A DNA stretch of 64,000 nucleotides from Istiophorus platypterus (Eukaryota; Chordata; Actinopteri; Istiophoriformes; Istiophoridae), in contig CM029123.1 of the NCBI GenBank assembly GCA_016859345.1, positions 1,132,001 to 1,196,000 on the forward strand. Reading direction: 5' to 3'. The notes beneath the pieces are model-generated. The model saw only the letters and a list, made by a program, of their open reading frames with translations, did no database searches and was not told the DNA's origin. Position numbers and translations under genes: made by a program. Of the stretch, positions 37,263 through 51,120 are shown piece by piece; position 1 is the first letter of the stretch; every line of letters begins with the position of its first letter.

Positions 37263-39784
37263 GTTGCCATCAGTTTCAATAATGCTGAACAGATAGGTGG
37301 AAGTTAACTCCTATTACTCACATTGGCATGAACCTACGCAGAATTCATGTTGAATTACTTCACTTGAAGTCATTCAGGTTGGCTGGCAACTAATGAGCCT
37401 TCCTACTGTGCCATAGTTCTGCTGCAAGATCTTACAAACTTATTTAGTAAAAAGTTGCTGTGTGCATTAACCCACCTGCATACATAAAATGTCTTGATTC
37501 TGGTCATCATACTACAGCGCACAAAGTCTCTGCACATTTCCATGTATGAGTCTAAGCAGGAGACTCTGAGAAGGTCTGGACCAATTCATAATGTATATAT
37601 ATATGGAAACAAAGAAACCCATCAGACTGAATATTTTGTTCACTTTTTTTTTTGCCAACCATATAAGGCCATTGCATATTAAAATTCTAATAATACTGAT
37701 ACTAATAATCAACATTGTAATATATACAATATTCCTGTTTGCTCATTGTTTAACTTTAAGATTTTATTGTGGGGGCAACTTGGACCTTTCTACGTACAAA
37801 ATATGCCATGTTCAAATTCATGTTCTTTGGAGTTCAAACTGGGCCAGTTAAACTCAAGAGTCCAGATGTCTGAGAATGTGAGGACACTTCAACATAAATG
37901 TCAATACCTGTTGTGTGACAAAAAATATCAACTCATTAATCCACTCTGTTAGCGTTTTTGGGGCTTTCAACGACATTGGCTAACCTATTGTATGCTTTTA
38001 ATGTTATAGTGCCACAGGCTGCTGAAATAAGACTGTTCTCAGAGGAGATAACCATGAAAATTGACTAGTTGGTCATCTTGATGGCTGGTAGTTCGCTCAT
38101 GGGATGACCAGCAGGTCCTCACATCTCTGGAAATTTCTGTCAACATATAAAATCTAAAATGTAATATCTTTCCTTGAAAGATCTCAAAAGAGGAATTGGG
38201 TGTCAGAGTCACAACTGTAACATATTAAAGCTTTGAGTCTGGCATATTGCCGATTGATGTGAATGCATGCTTTCATACTTTCCTGATAATTCAAAGGTCC
38301 ACAAGAACACACATTCATACTGATGAGAGAAGCCCAGTATTTTTAATGTTTCTATTCACTGATTTAATAACATAGGGAAGGCCTGACTTCAAAATTATAT
38401 TTTCTAAAATAGAAACAACTGTTTGATATGTGTGCACAGAATGGTAAAATTAAGCAACAATAAAAAAAAGGCTTATTATTTTGGACAATAAAATAAAAGT
38501 ATAATAAAAGAAACGAAAAAAATAAATGTATCCTACTAATGCAGCAACAGTGTGATAGAAATGTGCCTTTCTGCAATTATATGCTAATAAAGTAAATAGA
38601 ATCATACTGTAGCACAGGGCAATGTGGTGCTTCATTAGGGCAAACATGACCAGTTTATTTCATTCTAAAGCATTTCTGTCACAATTGCTGTTAAAAGCAC
38701 AGACAGGAAGGACACAAACACAGACAAGCTGAAGCGGTAGGGAAGTTGCTTAAATAGATGAAATATGGCTCACATGCAGAAAAGACAGACTAACAAGAAG
38801 GCAGGGATTGAGAACAAGTTACAAAATGCAGTTAGCTGGAATGTAAGGGAACATAAAGAGACAAGGAGCTGGTGACAATGGCAGGTTTAAATAGTGGCTG
38901 AGGTGATGAGGTAACTGAGAGAAGGTGTGTGAGAGGGCAGGAACAAACATGAGATAGGGGAGCAGGTGGATTTGGAGACAGGAAGAATTTCTGGGGACAT
39001 CTGGTGGGCGGATTTAAAATGGCATGTCCAGGGAGATGAACAAGAGACATGACCAGGTAGAAGTGAGCAGGGGCTGGACACAGGGACTGAGGAGGAGTAG
39101 ACTTTGACAATTTCATGACAGCCTTTTCTATCTTTCTGGCATGTAGCTGTCATGCAGACTGCATCACTGGGCATGGTTTGTGTTTTGTAGGTTTGCTACG
39201 TCACCATTAAGTAATAGTATGTGTTTTTATTTGTGTGTTTAATCAATACTATATAGTTAATATAATTAAGATAAACTGTACCTCAACACCTCTTTTTAGG
39301 AGAACTATTGATGATTATAAGTGATAATGTATTGCCTGCCTTACTGTTTAATCTTCAAAATAGTCCCTTCTCTCATCTGCAGCATTGTATGACAACATGA
39401 AATTTGACAAAAACTAAAGAGGCATGTTTACGTAATTTAATCAAGTTTTACGTTTTTGTGAGCTGGTTTCATAGAAATGTGAACAGAAATAGGTCTTCCT
39501 GGAGGAGAATAAGTGCATCAAAAAGGCTAAAAGTCTCTAGCAAGCTATCAGTAATAATAGTCAGTGGACTATCTTTGTGAGGCTTATACTATATTTCTAG
39601 TCAAGCTCTCTAGTTTCTGGGTGTAAACTGGTTTTCTTTGTTCGGTATCGTTGTCTGCTCAATATGCTTACAATCTGTTACATTGATTGGACAAAACATT
39701 TTGGATTTTCTGAAGACTATACAATCAACTGGTTAACCAATAGATTAACTGATAATAGAAATAATTGTCAGTAGCAGCCCCTTT

Positions 39785-39803
39785 GCACACACACACACGC
39801 ACA

Positions 39804-39863
<60 letters not shown>

Positions 39864-39870
39864 CGCACAC
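39785..39870 (+). repeat. Long CA microsatellite
   Basis: About 85 bases of nearly pure CA. It lies in intron 2, about 700 bases downstream of exon 2 in the direction of transcription, that is, beyond the donor at 40362. Confidence 0.95.
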
Positions 39871-40362
39871 TGAATAAAACCTAACAGTCTATCAGGTCCT
39901 TGCCTCTAGCTCAATGACAGTGAGTTGTCACAGTTCTGCCACCCAGTGCCACCATTTACCCAGACACTGAAATATGCATTTAATGTGTTGTTGAGCCACG
40001 GTATTCTCATTAGTATACCGAATCTACCTTGACTTGACTTGCATTAAGTGGTCTCAGACAGGCACAGAATTGAGGAAAGCTGCTGTGTAGATTTTTGTGC
40101 AAGGTGGTAATTAGTAAATATTAGTGGCCCATCCTACAGCTCAGCCTCACTGCTTCACAAACCTCCACTTGGCGAGGTATGTCAGGTGGATGTGTTTTTT
40201 TTTCTGTCAAAGTGTGACAGAAAAAACCTTATGTTGCTGTGTCTATCTCCTATGCACATACAAATGCCAAGAGCTAATGAACAGTGAAGGTGTGAGACAA
40301 GGAGGTACTGCAAATTCTAACTCATCAGACAGGGAGCTGTGAGGCCAGCTCTTGAGTTGTAC

Positions 40363-40508
40363 CTCAAAGCGCTGAGAGCTGACTTTCTTCCCTTTCTTCA
40401 TCCAGGTGATGCGAGGTTTGGGCTCACCCACTGCCTGACATACAAAGGATGCCACTCCTCCCGATATCCCCGTCTGATCGTCGGGGGACTTGATGAAGCT
40501 GGGCATGC
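40363..40508 (-). CDS. ptprf: LAR-type receptor tyrosine phosphatase, exon for first half of Ig domain 1
   Basis: The acceptor ctctcccttag precedes 40508 and the donor GTACAA follows 40363, giving a 146-nt exon: two bases completing a Ser codon, then 48 codons. The protein begins MPSFIKSPDDQTG and continues with SGGVASFVCQ, which holds the first Ig cysteine, then GEPKPRITW with the Ig core tryptophan, then KKGKKVSSQRFE. This is the N-terminal half of Ig1 of type IIa receptor PTPs, which bind heparan and chondroitin sulphate proteoglycans and synaptic partners at the axon surface. The KKGKK cluster matches the glycosaminoglycan-binding lysine loop known from this family. GEPKPRITWMKKGKKVSSQR agrees better with PTPRF than with PTPRS or PTPRD as I recall them; both of those have Asn after the Trp. 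The paralogue (for example a or b copy in fish) cannot be decided here. Confidence 0.95.
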
Positions 40509-42689
40509 CTAAGGGAGAGAGAAGGTGAGACACAGGCGAGGGAAAGAAGAAAGGAAAGGATAGGATAACCAGTATCAAATGAAGAGCCCTATCAGAGAAA
40601 CTGCTACAGGCAAGCTACATGGATATTACATCTCTACATCAACTGTAAGTCTTGCAATAACAATATGCTCTTTCAAAAGCTATCCAATGCCTGTAGCCAC
40701 TCCTCGTTTAATGTAATGCCTGTAAAACAGCCAAGCACCATCCTTTTCCTTTGTTAATAAGCTGCACCTGTTCAAAATAACAGCTGAGATACTGTGATTT
40801 TTTTATAAATGGATTGAATTTTGAAAATCACTACATCCTTCATTCTACATAATGCACCACAATCCCATAATGCACCTTGAATGTAATCATTAGTGTTATC
40901 TATTCAGACTTTGAAAGGGCCACTACTGACACTGAGTATTACTCCCCATGACCGGTAAACTTATCTTCATGTGTTAAACTGGACGTGTGCGCTATTTTTA
41001 AAAATTGGCTTCATAAATTATTTTTTGAAAAAGGAATTCCACAGAACATGCCGACAAACTTTAAAGAAACACGCATTGTGTTTTGGTGAGTGTAAAATAA
41101 ATTGTTGGCAGGGAAATTACAAAAACAGTCCTTTAAAAGGATAATTCTTGTTGATCACAACATGGGTTTAGCTTTGGTCTTCAGCTCTATCAATTCCGAA
41201 AACCCTGTACTCATCAAGTTATAGATCTGCGAACAAAGTGACATAACTAAAAATAAGTCATGCTGGTCAAGAAGCAAAAGCAGTCAGACAATGAAAAAGG
41301 TTGTAAAAAAAGATACAAATATAAGTATGGCTCTAACAACTCTGGATGACTGCCAGAGACTGTATGTAATACCTGGATTTTCATCATTCACATGTGTAAT
41401 AGACTTTATATCATCAAGGAGACGTGTGCAAATGGACTGTATGAATAAGGCTGATTAACTGTGACCTGATAAAGGCCTGACACCTAGCAGTCACTTCTAA
41501 TTGGACTTTTGCAGGAAACAAGCCATTTTTCCTCCAGGAGACTGTTATTTGCGACCCATTCTCTAAGACTTATTATAAGTTAGAGGGATGAGGAACAAAC
41601 CTATGACAATAAGACCCAAAGTTGTAATCCATTAGCAAATATTTCCTTTTGTGCAGAATCCTGGAAATAACATACAAAAAAAAAAAAAATATTCCATGAC
41701 TGTAGCAAGATATCATCCTTTTAGCCACATGATTTTTGATGATTTCATATTTAGTTGGTCAAATTAATATCAAGACATGTTGACAACACTGATGATATAT
41801 TGTATTCCTCTTAAGATAAAAAATCATAAAGTCAAGGTCATTTTTTCATTAATTACTGCTCTAAAACAGAATTGGTCTGGGGTAAGAAGCTAATCATTTA
41901 TGTAGTCATTGATGCTATTGGTGTGGGTTTTGTGAGTCTACGTGTCTCCTGTGCTGAAATCTGGACCATCATTTGGAATTACCCCTGGATCTATTATTCT
42001 ATATGGTAACTCACTAAGATCAGCTCTCGTTCAGAGAAAGATAGAAGTAAAAGTGGAGTAGTTAGACAAACAATTAAATATTCTACATAGGAGCTCTACA
42101 GGCAAGGGAAGCAGAAAAGACACCATGTTCCACCTCAGAGGCAACAGTTTAGTTTTCAGAGAAAGAATCATAATATCTGTTTTTTGTTTGAAGGTGCAGT
42201 TGGATTCTTGAGTGCAGGGCCAGTGTGATACAGTGTTTGTGTGAAGACAGTTGGATGATACTTGGAAGTGTTGGTACTTTAAGGCATCAAAGTGTTGTCA
42301 TTCAGCAGTCCTCAATGCCTTACTGCTGACCTCAGATTGTCCTCTGTCAGCACTTGTTCTCCAATAAGAGCTTGCTTCATTTTTGTCTTTGAAGGCAGCA
42401 GAACCCACAGATCATTCTGGTTACAGGTTGCTGCCTCCCTGACCTCTACTTGTGTGTTTTGTGGTTCATGATTACTTTCCATACACTGTCCAGTGCTAGA
42501 CAGCCTTACAAGCCAGCCTTGACTCTCAACAACATGTTGATGCTCCAACCCATGGGCACACATTATCCATTACTACTCTATTACTGAGTACTCATGCGTA
42601 CGGCCACATCCATCTTTCCATTTTGAACTCAGCTACACACCTGTAATATTTTGTGACTGTATCTTGCACAATTGTGACACAATTATGCT
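40509..42689. other. Intron 1 DNA without recognised features
   Basis: AT-rich, with an A run near 41680. No exon or named repeat recognised. Confidence 0.5.
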
Positions 42690-43029
42690 GACAAAATCTG
42701 TCCACAGATAGACAGACACAGTGGCAAACTATTCCACAATTTATGGCACACAGTGGAAAATGCCTGATCATCCTGGTCAGTAGATGTGAAGAGCCGGGAG
42801 ATGGAATAGGAGATGAGAAGTTCGGAGATACCGTATAACCTTGTGCAAGTCCATACAGGGGTTTAAAAACAAATAAGAGAAATTTAAAATCAATTGTGTT
42901 CTTCACTGGTAACCAGTAAGGAGAACACATTATGGGGCAGATTGGGTCTCCCTTCTTGTTCCAGTGAAGAGGCTCTGCTGTAGATGATTTAAGGCTGACT
43001 GACTGTTTCCTACATATAGAGAATGGCAT
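42690..43029 (-). pseudogene. L2-like LINE 3' end
   Basis: The minus strand encodes PYWLPVKNTIDFKFLLFVFK and PLYGLAQGY, matching the HWLPVRFRIDFKILL...YKALHGLAP block of L2 LINEs. After a frameshift DDQAFSTVCHKLWNSLP matches the conserved AFSVAAPKLWNSLP block. It is 5'-truncated and frameshifted. Confidence 0.82.
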
Positions 43030-46000
43030 TAATCAAGGGGACAGGAAACAAAAGCAGTCTCCAAACTTTTTACCAACTGGAATCATTACAATTTTGTAAG
43101 TGATCTAAGATAAAAGAAGCAAATGCTGAGAAGTATATTGGCAAGTCTATTGGTGTATAACATTTTTAAACAGCATAAAAGATAATGAGATACTGTGCAT
43201 GAGAATTTACATCCAATGATACAGGCCCAAGGGTGTTGATTGTGGTCATAGTATGGTCTGAAAAAAATACAGTATAATATGTAGAAATATGATAAGCAAT
43301 GGAGACACCAAAGAAGGACACAGTTTTATTATAAAATGCATTTTTTTTTTTTACATTAGATGACCTGGACTTCATAACTTTGAATTACTTAAATTTTACT
43401 CAAATCTGCATTTTAAGATGGTATGTGTTGAATTTTTCAGGATTTAAGATAAGCTACACTGTTTCCATCACCTTAACTAAGAGGTTTAGTATCTTAAACC
43501 TAGCAATATTTCCTCTCCCTCATAGGTATGACGATCCACTTGCACCATGTTTTCAGCAAAACTGTTTTGGTACTGCAAATTAGTAGTGTATACATGTATT
43601 TTGTAGTAGATAAGACTCTTATATGACATTAAGGGCCACATAAGCTCCATACTCTATGAATAGCAAATATATGAGAATAATATCTTCATGGGACCATATG
43701 AATCAAAATGAGACATCTACTGACTTGGTATCACTTTTCTGTCATTTATCTTTACTGGGTCATTCAGATTTACAATGCACTTATAAAAATCAGGTAATGT
43801 GATCTATGCAATGAACTACTAAACTCAAACATAATGGGATTGTAGGAAATATAATCACTGGCTGGGTTATGTACGGAGGCAATATATTTTCTGGATGAAT
43901 GAAACGCTACATTCAATAGCAGCAGTGCAGTTGCTCGGTTTCCTTTGGGGTGGATGGCAGGCAGAAAAAAAACCCAACTGTCACATTTGAGAAAGGGGTT
44001 CCCATCCACAGTCCTATCTGGGGTTGGGGTGAACCAACAAAAGCACTTTGATTAAGTTTAGGAAAAAGATTTTTTTTTTTTTTAATGCAAATAAACATGT
44101 ATCTGAAGTCACTGAACCTTTTTCTGTATGAAACCAGACAAAAATCTTAAATACGTAAATGTTAACTGAAAACATAATCTGGTCAGTTACTTGTCAGTTA
44201 CTGGGAGTATGTATCATCAATCACTATTCCGCATTTACAGTATTGAGGTGGCAGCATTTTCAAAATTGTGGGCTACAAAGAGGCACATGAATGTCTCAAG
44301 CAGGGGTTGAATCCTGTTTTTCTAGCAAGGGGAAATTGAGAGCATTTTGAAGGCAAGGCAAGACATTTTTTTACAGTACCCTTTAGCATATAATAAGTGT
44401 GCTCCTTAAAGGTCAATGGGATTCAAAACCCATTTTGGCAGCTGATGCCAAGAGCTACTCCCCAGGAATATTTCCATGGAAATCCAGTCATACAAGTTGT
44501 ACAATGGGTTACAGTATGGTCGGTGTACAGCAGGGAAAGCATCTCAGAGTCAAGGCAGCAAAGGATTTCATGAGAGGTTTCAAGGAGGCAGAGAAGGTGG
44601 GTGGAGAAGAAACGAGTGGATTGTACCATTATTAAGCTATTTATTTCCCATGGCTGCTGTTGGCTGACCCTAAGGCTTGACACTCTAAATATAAAACGTG
44701 CTGTGGCCCTCACCTCCCTTCACAGGCAACTGTGAGTTGTCTCTCACTTACATTCTTCTCTGACCCTGTGCTTGCTGTTTCTCTTGGAATTAATTCCTTA
44801 GAAATATGTCAATTTGACTGATCACATGTAATCCAGAAGGAAAGTAATTTATGATAAGAAATAATTGGAGAAAAAAAAAGTAGAACATTAGTCTCTATTG
44901 AAAAGTGTTGGAGGGAACTTATGGTTATAGTCTAACTATTCCTGACATTATCTGAGCAGCTCTTTCAACAATGTTGCAAAGTTGTCAGCACTTAATGTGG
45001 TGAATGGCTTGCTGAAAAATAAAATCATCATCAACTGTCAGAACATACTAAAACACTCTCACATCCCTATGTACTATAACAACTCAAAATATAACAACCA
45101 GCACAGCAGCAAAACAACCATACCAACCAGCAAATCTATAGTGACATTTACTGAGTTGCAGAGATTATCTTTCTAGTGAAGATCTGTAAGACAATAACAT
45201 CACACAGCTGATGGATCAGCTCCCGCTAACCCATTGGCCAACAGCTGATGGCTTACCCCTCAGGATGAGTTCATAACAGAGAATACAACTAACTTGACCT
45301 TTGAATTTCTCAAATGCATTTCAGAACCACTTAAAAGAGAAAAAATTATCCAACAATTATGCAGTACATCAAACCTAACATGGCTTGTTTTTCTTCCAGT
45401 TCTTGATAATGTGGCTGGGGTTTGAATTGGTATTGTATTGTATTGGTAGCTATTCCAGGAGTGAAGTTGTTTTTACCTTGCCATCTGATTGGACAATAAC
45501 AAAAAAGCTTCTTTATTTAATGAGGTGAAGAGCAGAATTGGTACTGACAATGGATAATTTCTGGTGTAAATATAGGTCTAATGAAAAATCCTTAAGTGGA
45601 TTTGTAGTATCTATACAGTCCCGGCATTCATATCAAGAAGGAGTAGATCTTTATTATTATTTAACAACAATTATTGCTAATAATTTTCTCTCTGGGTTGT
45701 CCACTTAGACTGATGAGTAACTAGCACAGTTGGAAACTGTTTTGTACCATGGACGTTTAGGAATATTGTCTTAAGATGGTGTTTTCCAGTAAATACAATT
45801 TATTCAATCATTTAATAATTGTAAGAGTCCAAAAGTCCATGCTTCACCATCTGTGGCTCATTCATTAATTGTCTGGCTAAAAGTTAACCAGTAACATCAT
45901 TTTCATGCAGTCATACAGGTGTATATTGTAGAGTGGCCTTTGTAACCTGACCACCAGGGCCGCTTGCTTCTGTAGTTTCATTCACCACCCAAGCCTCAAT

Positions 46001-49000
46001 CTTATGTGCTAAGCTTTTGTATTATTGGCCCTGTTAAGTTTTAATGGTCAAATATGTATATGCTTAGCTCTCCTGGCAGAATACTCTTTGCTGCTTGGAT
46101 TTTTAAAGAGCTCTCCCTCTCAAGAAGTAGAGCATTTTCCACATTAACTCTAAACGATCAAATGATTGATGGCAGATTTGACTGACTGACTGCAATAAGA
46201 TTTCAATCAAGCAAACATGCCCCCAATGAAAACATGTTCTAAATTGAGCAATACTTTGAAAATTAATACAAGATTAGAATTGGCAATTAGATTTCACTTA
46301 GGTCTTACTGTTTTTGAAAATTGAATTTATTTATTTGAAGAAATTTATTTTTCTCAGCATCTAGGTGCCATAAAAGCAGCTGCAGCTAGAGCCACTTCTG
46401 TATTAGTTCTCAACAGTTGCACTGAGCCCATTGTTACCCAACACAATATACTCTAAAGTGTTAGGAAAGTGTTGTGGAGCCAAAGATAAGGACAGTGCGA
46501 AGAATTTGTTGGGTAATTTGAGTAAGTAAAGGTAAGGTAAAAATCTACCAAAAAGGTGTAATGTGGGGTTATTTTGACTGGAATTCGTCAGAGGCAAATA
46601 TACAGTATCTGCTGAAAATCTCATACATTAGGAAACTCTCTAGAAGAGGTGAGAAATTGAACATTGACTGAAATGTATAATTATTCAGTGCCCATACAGT
46701 AAGCAAAGAACTATAAAACAGCTGTGCGACACACAGTGTGACTCTTCTCAACATAGAATGTGCTAAGTGCCAACCACTCCAAGCTGCTCATTTAGTGGCT
46801 GATCTTTGCATAGAGTCGATTTCACAGAGAACATGCATGGCTGCAGCAACAGAGGAGAGGCTGTTTAGTCAGGAGGGAGGCAGGGACAAGAAACAGCCAA
46901 CATGAGAATGAGCTGGCTCCCTATGCAGGTTTTTTTAGGAGTTATGATAAACCCAAATGCTCAAGTGGTTAGAAAAACAAAATGCATTTGTCCATTAGGG
47001 ACAGGATTAATTAAAACGCAGTTTGGTTTTATAAACCTTTTCTGTATATTGACCAAATATGAGAGGATTACAACACAAATGAATCAGAAACATGATTCTA
47101 AAACCATGTTGCCAAGTGGTAGGTTCTTAAACTTAATACAGTGTAAGTCAGAAAAATGTACACTGTCTATCCCAACACTCATTTGAGAAACCTTAGCCTA
47201 AACTCGGTTGGGACAAATTTAAGTCACATCTCACTTCAATGGAGACACATTAAGTCTCGAAACAACCAGGACTAGTCTCAAGTCTTGTGTGAGTAAGTGT
47301 CAACCTAGCCTGAAGGCTATGAAGGTGAGTCAAGGTCAAAGGCGTTAAAAGCAAAGGGCAGATATATTGCAAGTCTTGAGGTCTATGAATGTTGAATATC
47401 TCCTTTGTATCAGGGTATTCTGGGCCTCATTAGGGAAATTCTGCTTGAAAGATTACACCAGATGAAACAAATGAACTAAAAAAAACAAACAACAATCAAT
47501 GCAAGAGAGATTTAAGGACCTGGCCTTTCACTGTGTTATCCAAAGTGATTAGTAGTTAATACGTTTAGGTTAATTTTCAGCAAGTAAGGTCTTTTATTTG
47601 CTTGTTTGAGTTCAAAAAGAAGTGAATTGCTCTAATTCAATTAACAAAATTAAAAAGGCATGTCATTATTTTACAATGTGTAGATGATCTCTGTTAATGA
47701 CAAGTCAATATGATGTCTATACTTTATATTGCTTACATGTCCAGGTGCAAGAAAGTTGATCAAGAATTATGTTTTTCCATATTTATTTTTAATTGTAGTG
47801 TTATATGATTGCACATATCATACAACTATAGCTAAAAATGAATAGTTTTTCCTCTGTCTGTCACACAAGTGCAGGTGCCAGGGTTGTTTTGGCATTTTTA
47901 ACATATTAGATGTGAGCAAAATTGAGAGCTGCAGATCAATGTTGCTTAGGTTGCTATGATGCTCTTTAAAAGCAACAGAGTAACCTCATGGTTCTGGACT
48001 GTATGTTTGAGCCAGGTGATCACTTAATGACTAGAAGTGAAAACACTGCAGAGCAGTCTCACCTGGTTCAACTCAACAAGAGATAGAGGAAAGTTTGTTA
48101 CTGCTGAATGCTGACAGAGTATGAATGATACTGCTTTATGACACATACACTAAACAATCTCAACAATCCACTGAATGACAAACCAAGCTCTCTATTTATA
48201 TGTGTGTGTATTTAGGGAACAAGTTAATTTAGGTGCCCTGAAAACGGTTTTCTTAATCAGTTTGTGAATATGAAGGATGGGCTTAAACATGTGCATGTTC
48301 TTCCAAAGTTACAGTATTGTTATTTCACATCGGAGACTTATTTATTTGTGTTTCTGTCTTAGTGGTTTGAGTGGGTGGGGGAGCTCATTGCTGCAATTGT
48401 ATTCTTAATTTGGAAAAAAAACTTTACCCACTGTTAAACCTCAAAAGATTACAACAGCAGCCTTTTTCATTAAATCTTGCCAAACAGCCCATATTGTTTA
48501 TATCCATATCTGGCCATAATTACTTGCTGCACACAAATAATGTTGTTCTTTTTCTTTTTCTTTCTTTGTAAAGTCATTTTTGGCATTTTTCTCTGTGTAA
48601 CAAAAAACTTCAAAACGATTATAAACCCAATATCTAAAAAAGAATATATAGAAAGCAAAACCAAAATAATGAAACATTTGTACAATTAAAAGCAACTAAT
48701 GAAAGTATGACATCACCTAATTAACTTTATAATTTGAATTTCCTCTACCTTTGTTAAAAAAAAGAATAGAAATCTCTTCTACTGTATGTTATAAGCATGG
48801 TAACCTGGTTACCTGTATGTGTAATCTGGAATCCCAACAACTCACAAAGTATTTATAAGACCAGCCTTGCATATCTAACACCCTCCAGCCTACTTAATAA
48901 TTAGTGGAACAAAGTGTACTGGTTGTGAGCTCATCTTTTCATTGGTGGTTTGCTCAAAGGAGCCTAGCATTTTCTTCATTCAATTACTCCAGTAAAAGAT

Positions 49001-51069
49001 GCCACAGTAAACAGGAGATGCTGCTTTTCAATACATGCTGCAGAAGCCTATGGCAGCCCAGCATCCTTCACTCTGAGGACAGAGTATCCATTCACACAGC
49101 ACATCATGCTGTTGACATGCTACACTAACTGCCTTGTACTGCTGCTTGTCACTCTCTAAGTCACAGAGAAATATTGTCACTTCATACTTGTTTTCTCACA
49201 TCTCATACTTATAGTCACTGTCTGGCACTGGATAGGTAGATATTTGTGCCAATTCAATTCATATTTAAATTTCATGATTTTCATATTAGTTTACCATTTG
49301 CATGCTAGTTCATAAAATATACAGGTATCTAGTATTTTTTGGGGATTTTTTTGTGAAGTTTAAAAATCATTTACACCATCATCACAACTAAAATGCACTG
49401 ATCATGATACAGTAGTTAATTGCTGTTTTAGGCTGACACATGTTAGCAAAGTGTACAATCAACTCCATCTTCACGATTTGGGCCAGTCATGAATAACCAA
49501 TTTAGCATTAACAAAACAAGCAGTGATTGCTGTTACAGCACTCTAGATAATGTGCAGTACATTCATTTTAAAGTCATGGAAAACAATGAAAAAGTCTTCT
49601 AAAACCATGGGATTTAAAAGAACTCATGTCACACAAAAAAAAATAAGATTCTCTCTCTTTTCCTGTTTTCTTTATTCTCGATGTCTCTTATTATCAGCAA
49701 ATTGCAAAAGACCAAAATTAACTATGTATCACATGTCTGTGGCTCTCAGCTCTAAGCCCTATGATTCTGCTGGAGACATAAAAGTTTAAAAACACCTCAC
49801 AAACATAGTTTGTTTCTGGTTGTTAATTTTTTTTTTTGTTTTGTTTAGTTTTGGTTTTTTTTTTTCAAAAAATGCTCAGTAATTAACTAAAACAGCTGGT
49901 CACTGTTTTTTTTAATCAATCGGAAGGAAATAATGCATTTAAGTACAGTTTTCTTAGTGAGAAAGTAAGTGAGAGAAGAAGAAAAGACAGTTGCTCTGTT
50001 TCACATTACTGAGCTCAAAAAGAGCTGCTCCATGTCATGGTGAGCATGAGAAACACTAAAATTGAACAGTAGATAACAATGAAATTTTTCCTTGCAGAAG
50101 CTGCCAGTGTCAGGAGTGCCATTTACATCTTACGTGGTTAGTTAGACTTCTACTGTGTCAGTAACATAGCTTCTCAGGACTATTTTGCTAGTTTTGTTGT
50201 GTGCTAGAAACAAAGTGATTTTCATTATTAAGCACCATTTTTGTATTTAACTGTGTGTAATGTGAAAATAAGTGTCTAAAAAGATTTTTTGAGGCTTAGG
50301 GCATACTGTTTGATAGCAATATAAATACTGTCTCTAAGGGAAAAAAATAAAAAGCCTCTTATATGGAGATGTTTAACAAATTGAGGAAATGGCTGCTGCA
50401 CACCACAGTAAACCGCAATAAGTACTTTCACTGAGGTGTTTAGATTTTGATGTTTAATATGTTATATTTATGTGCTCATATTTTTATATCAATATTAAGA
50501 ACGCTGAATACAGTTGTAATTGAACTAGGGTGTAGCACATCATTTCAGTTGTTGGGAATTTACATTTCTAAGTTGATACTTGAATTATTTCTATTGTGCT
50601 ATATACATACAGTATATATGACAAAATGTAAGAAAACATAATAAAAAAAAACCATCAGTAACATCCAGCGATTCCACAATATGATGAGCCTTGATCGATA
50701 TGGACCTGAAAATACTGAAAATAGTCACATGGATAATGTGTCTCGTGGTAGGATTATGACAGACTTCTGGATTGGCACACACTCAAATGTAGATATCAAA
50801 AGTCTACAAGCAAACTAACTCTAACAGACCAGATCCTGAAAGATTAGACAGTCACCTGAAGTAAATCCAAATCAAGTTCTCCTTGACCATCACCAGACAC
50901 TGACTTGAGTTAAACCGAAAAATTTGATAAAGCTCCAACAGATAGATAAGGCACACTAACTAGGGTGACAATTAAATTTGATTTAAAGGACCCGTGGTTA
51001 TATTTTCTTTATACTCTAAATGTATTGTAACTTGTTTTGTTTTGATAAATTTTGTAGAACTACAGTTTG

Positions 51070-51070
<1 letters not shown>
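43030..51070. other. Intron 1 DNA without recognised genes
   Basis: AT-rich, with homopolymer runs (for example T runs near 43340, 44070 and 49830). Short ORFs show no recognisable domains. No named repeat recognised. Confidence 0.5.
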
Positions 51071-51119
<49 letters not shown>

Positions 51120-51120
51120 A
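51071..51120 (+). repeat. (TA)20 plus short TG run
   Basis: Forty bases of pure TA followed by tgtgtgtg. It directly adjoins the truncated Tc1 copy, and TA is the Tc1 target dinucleotide. Confidence 0.95.

Larger units (their letters stand above)
35115..40362 (-). other. Intron 2 of the LAR-type phosphatase gene (about 5.2 kb)
   Basis: The intron is bounded by a GTACAA donor and a CAG acceptor and splits Ig1 between its two cysteines. It holds CA-rich microsatellites at 37213-37262 and 39785-39870. Between about 38700 and 39120 lies a purine-rich stretch on the plus strand that looks like a dispersed repeat I cannot name. No other exon was recognised. Confidence 0.8.
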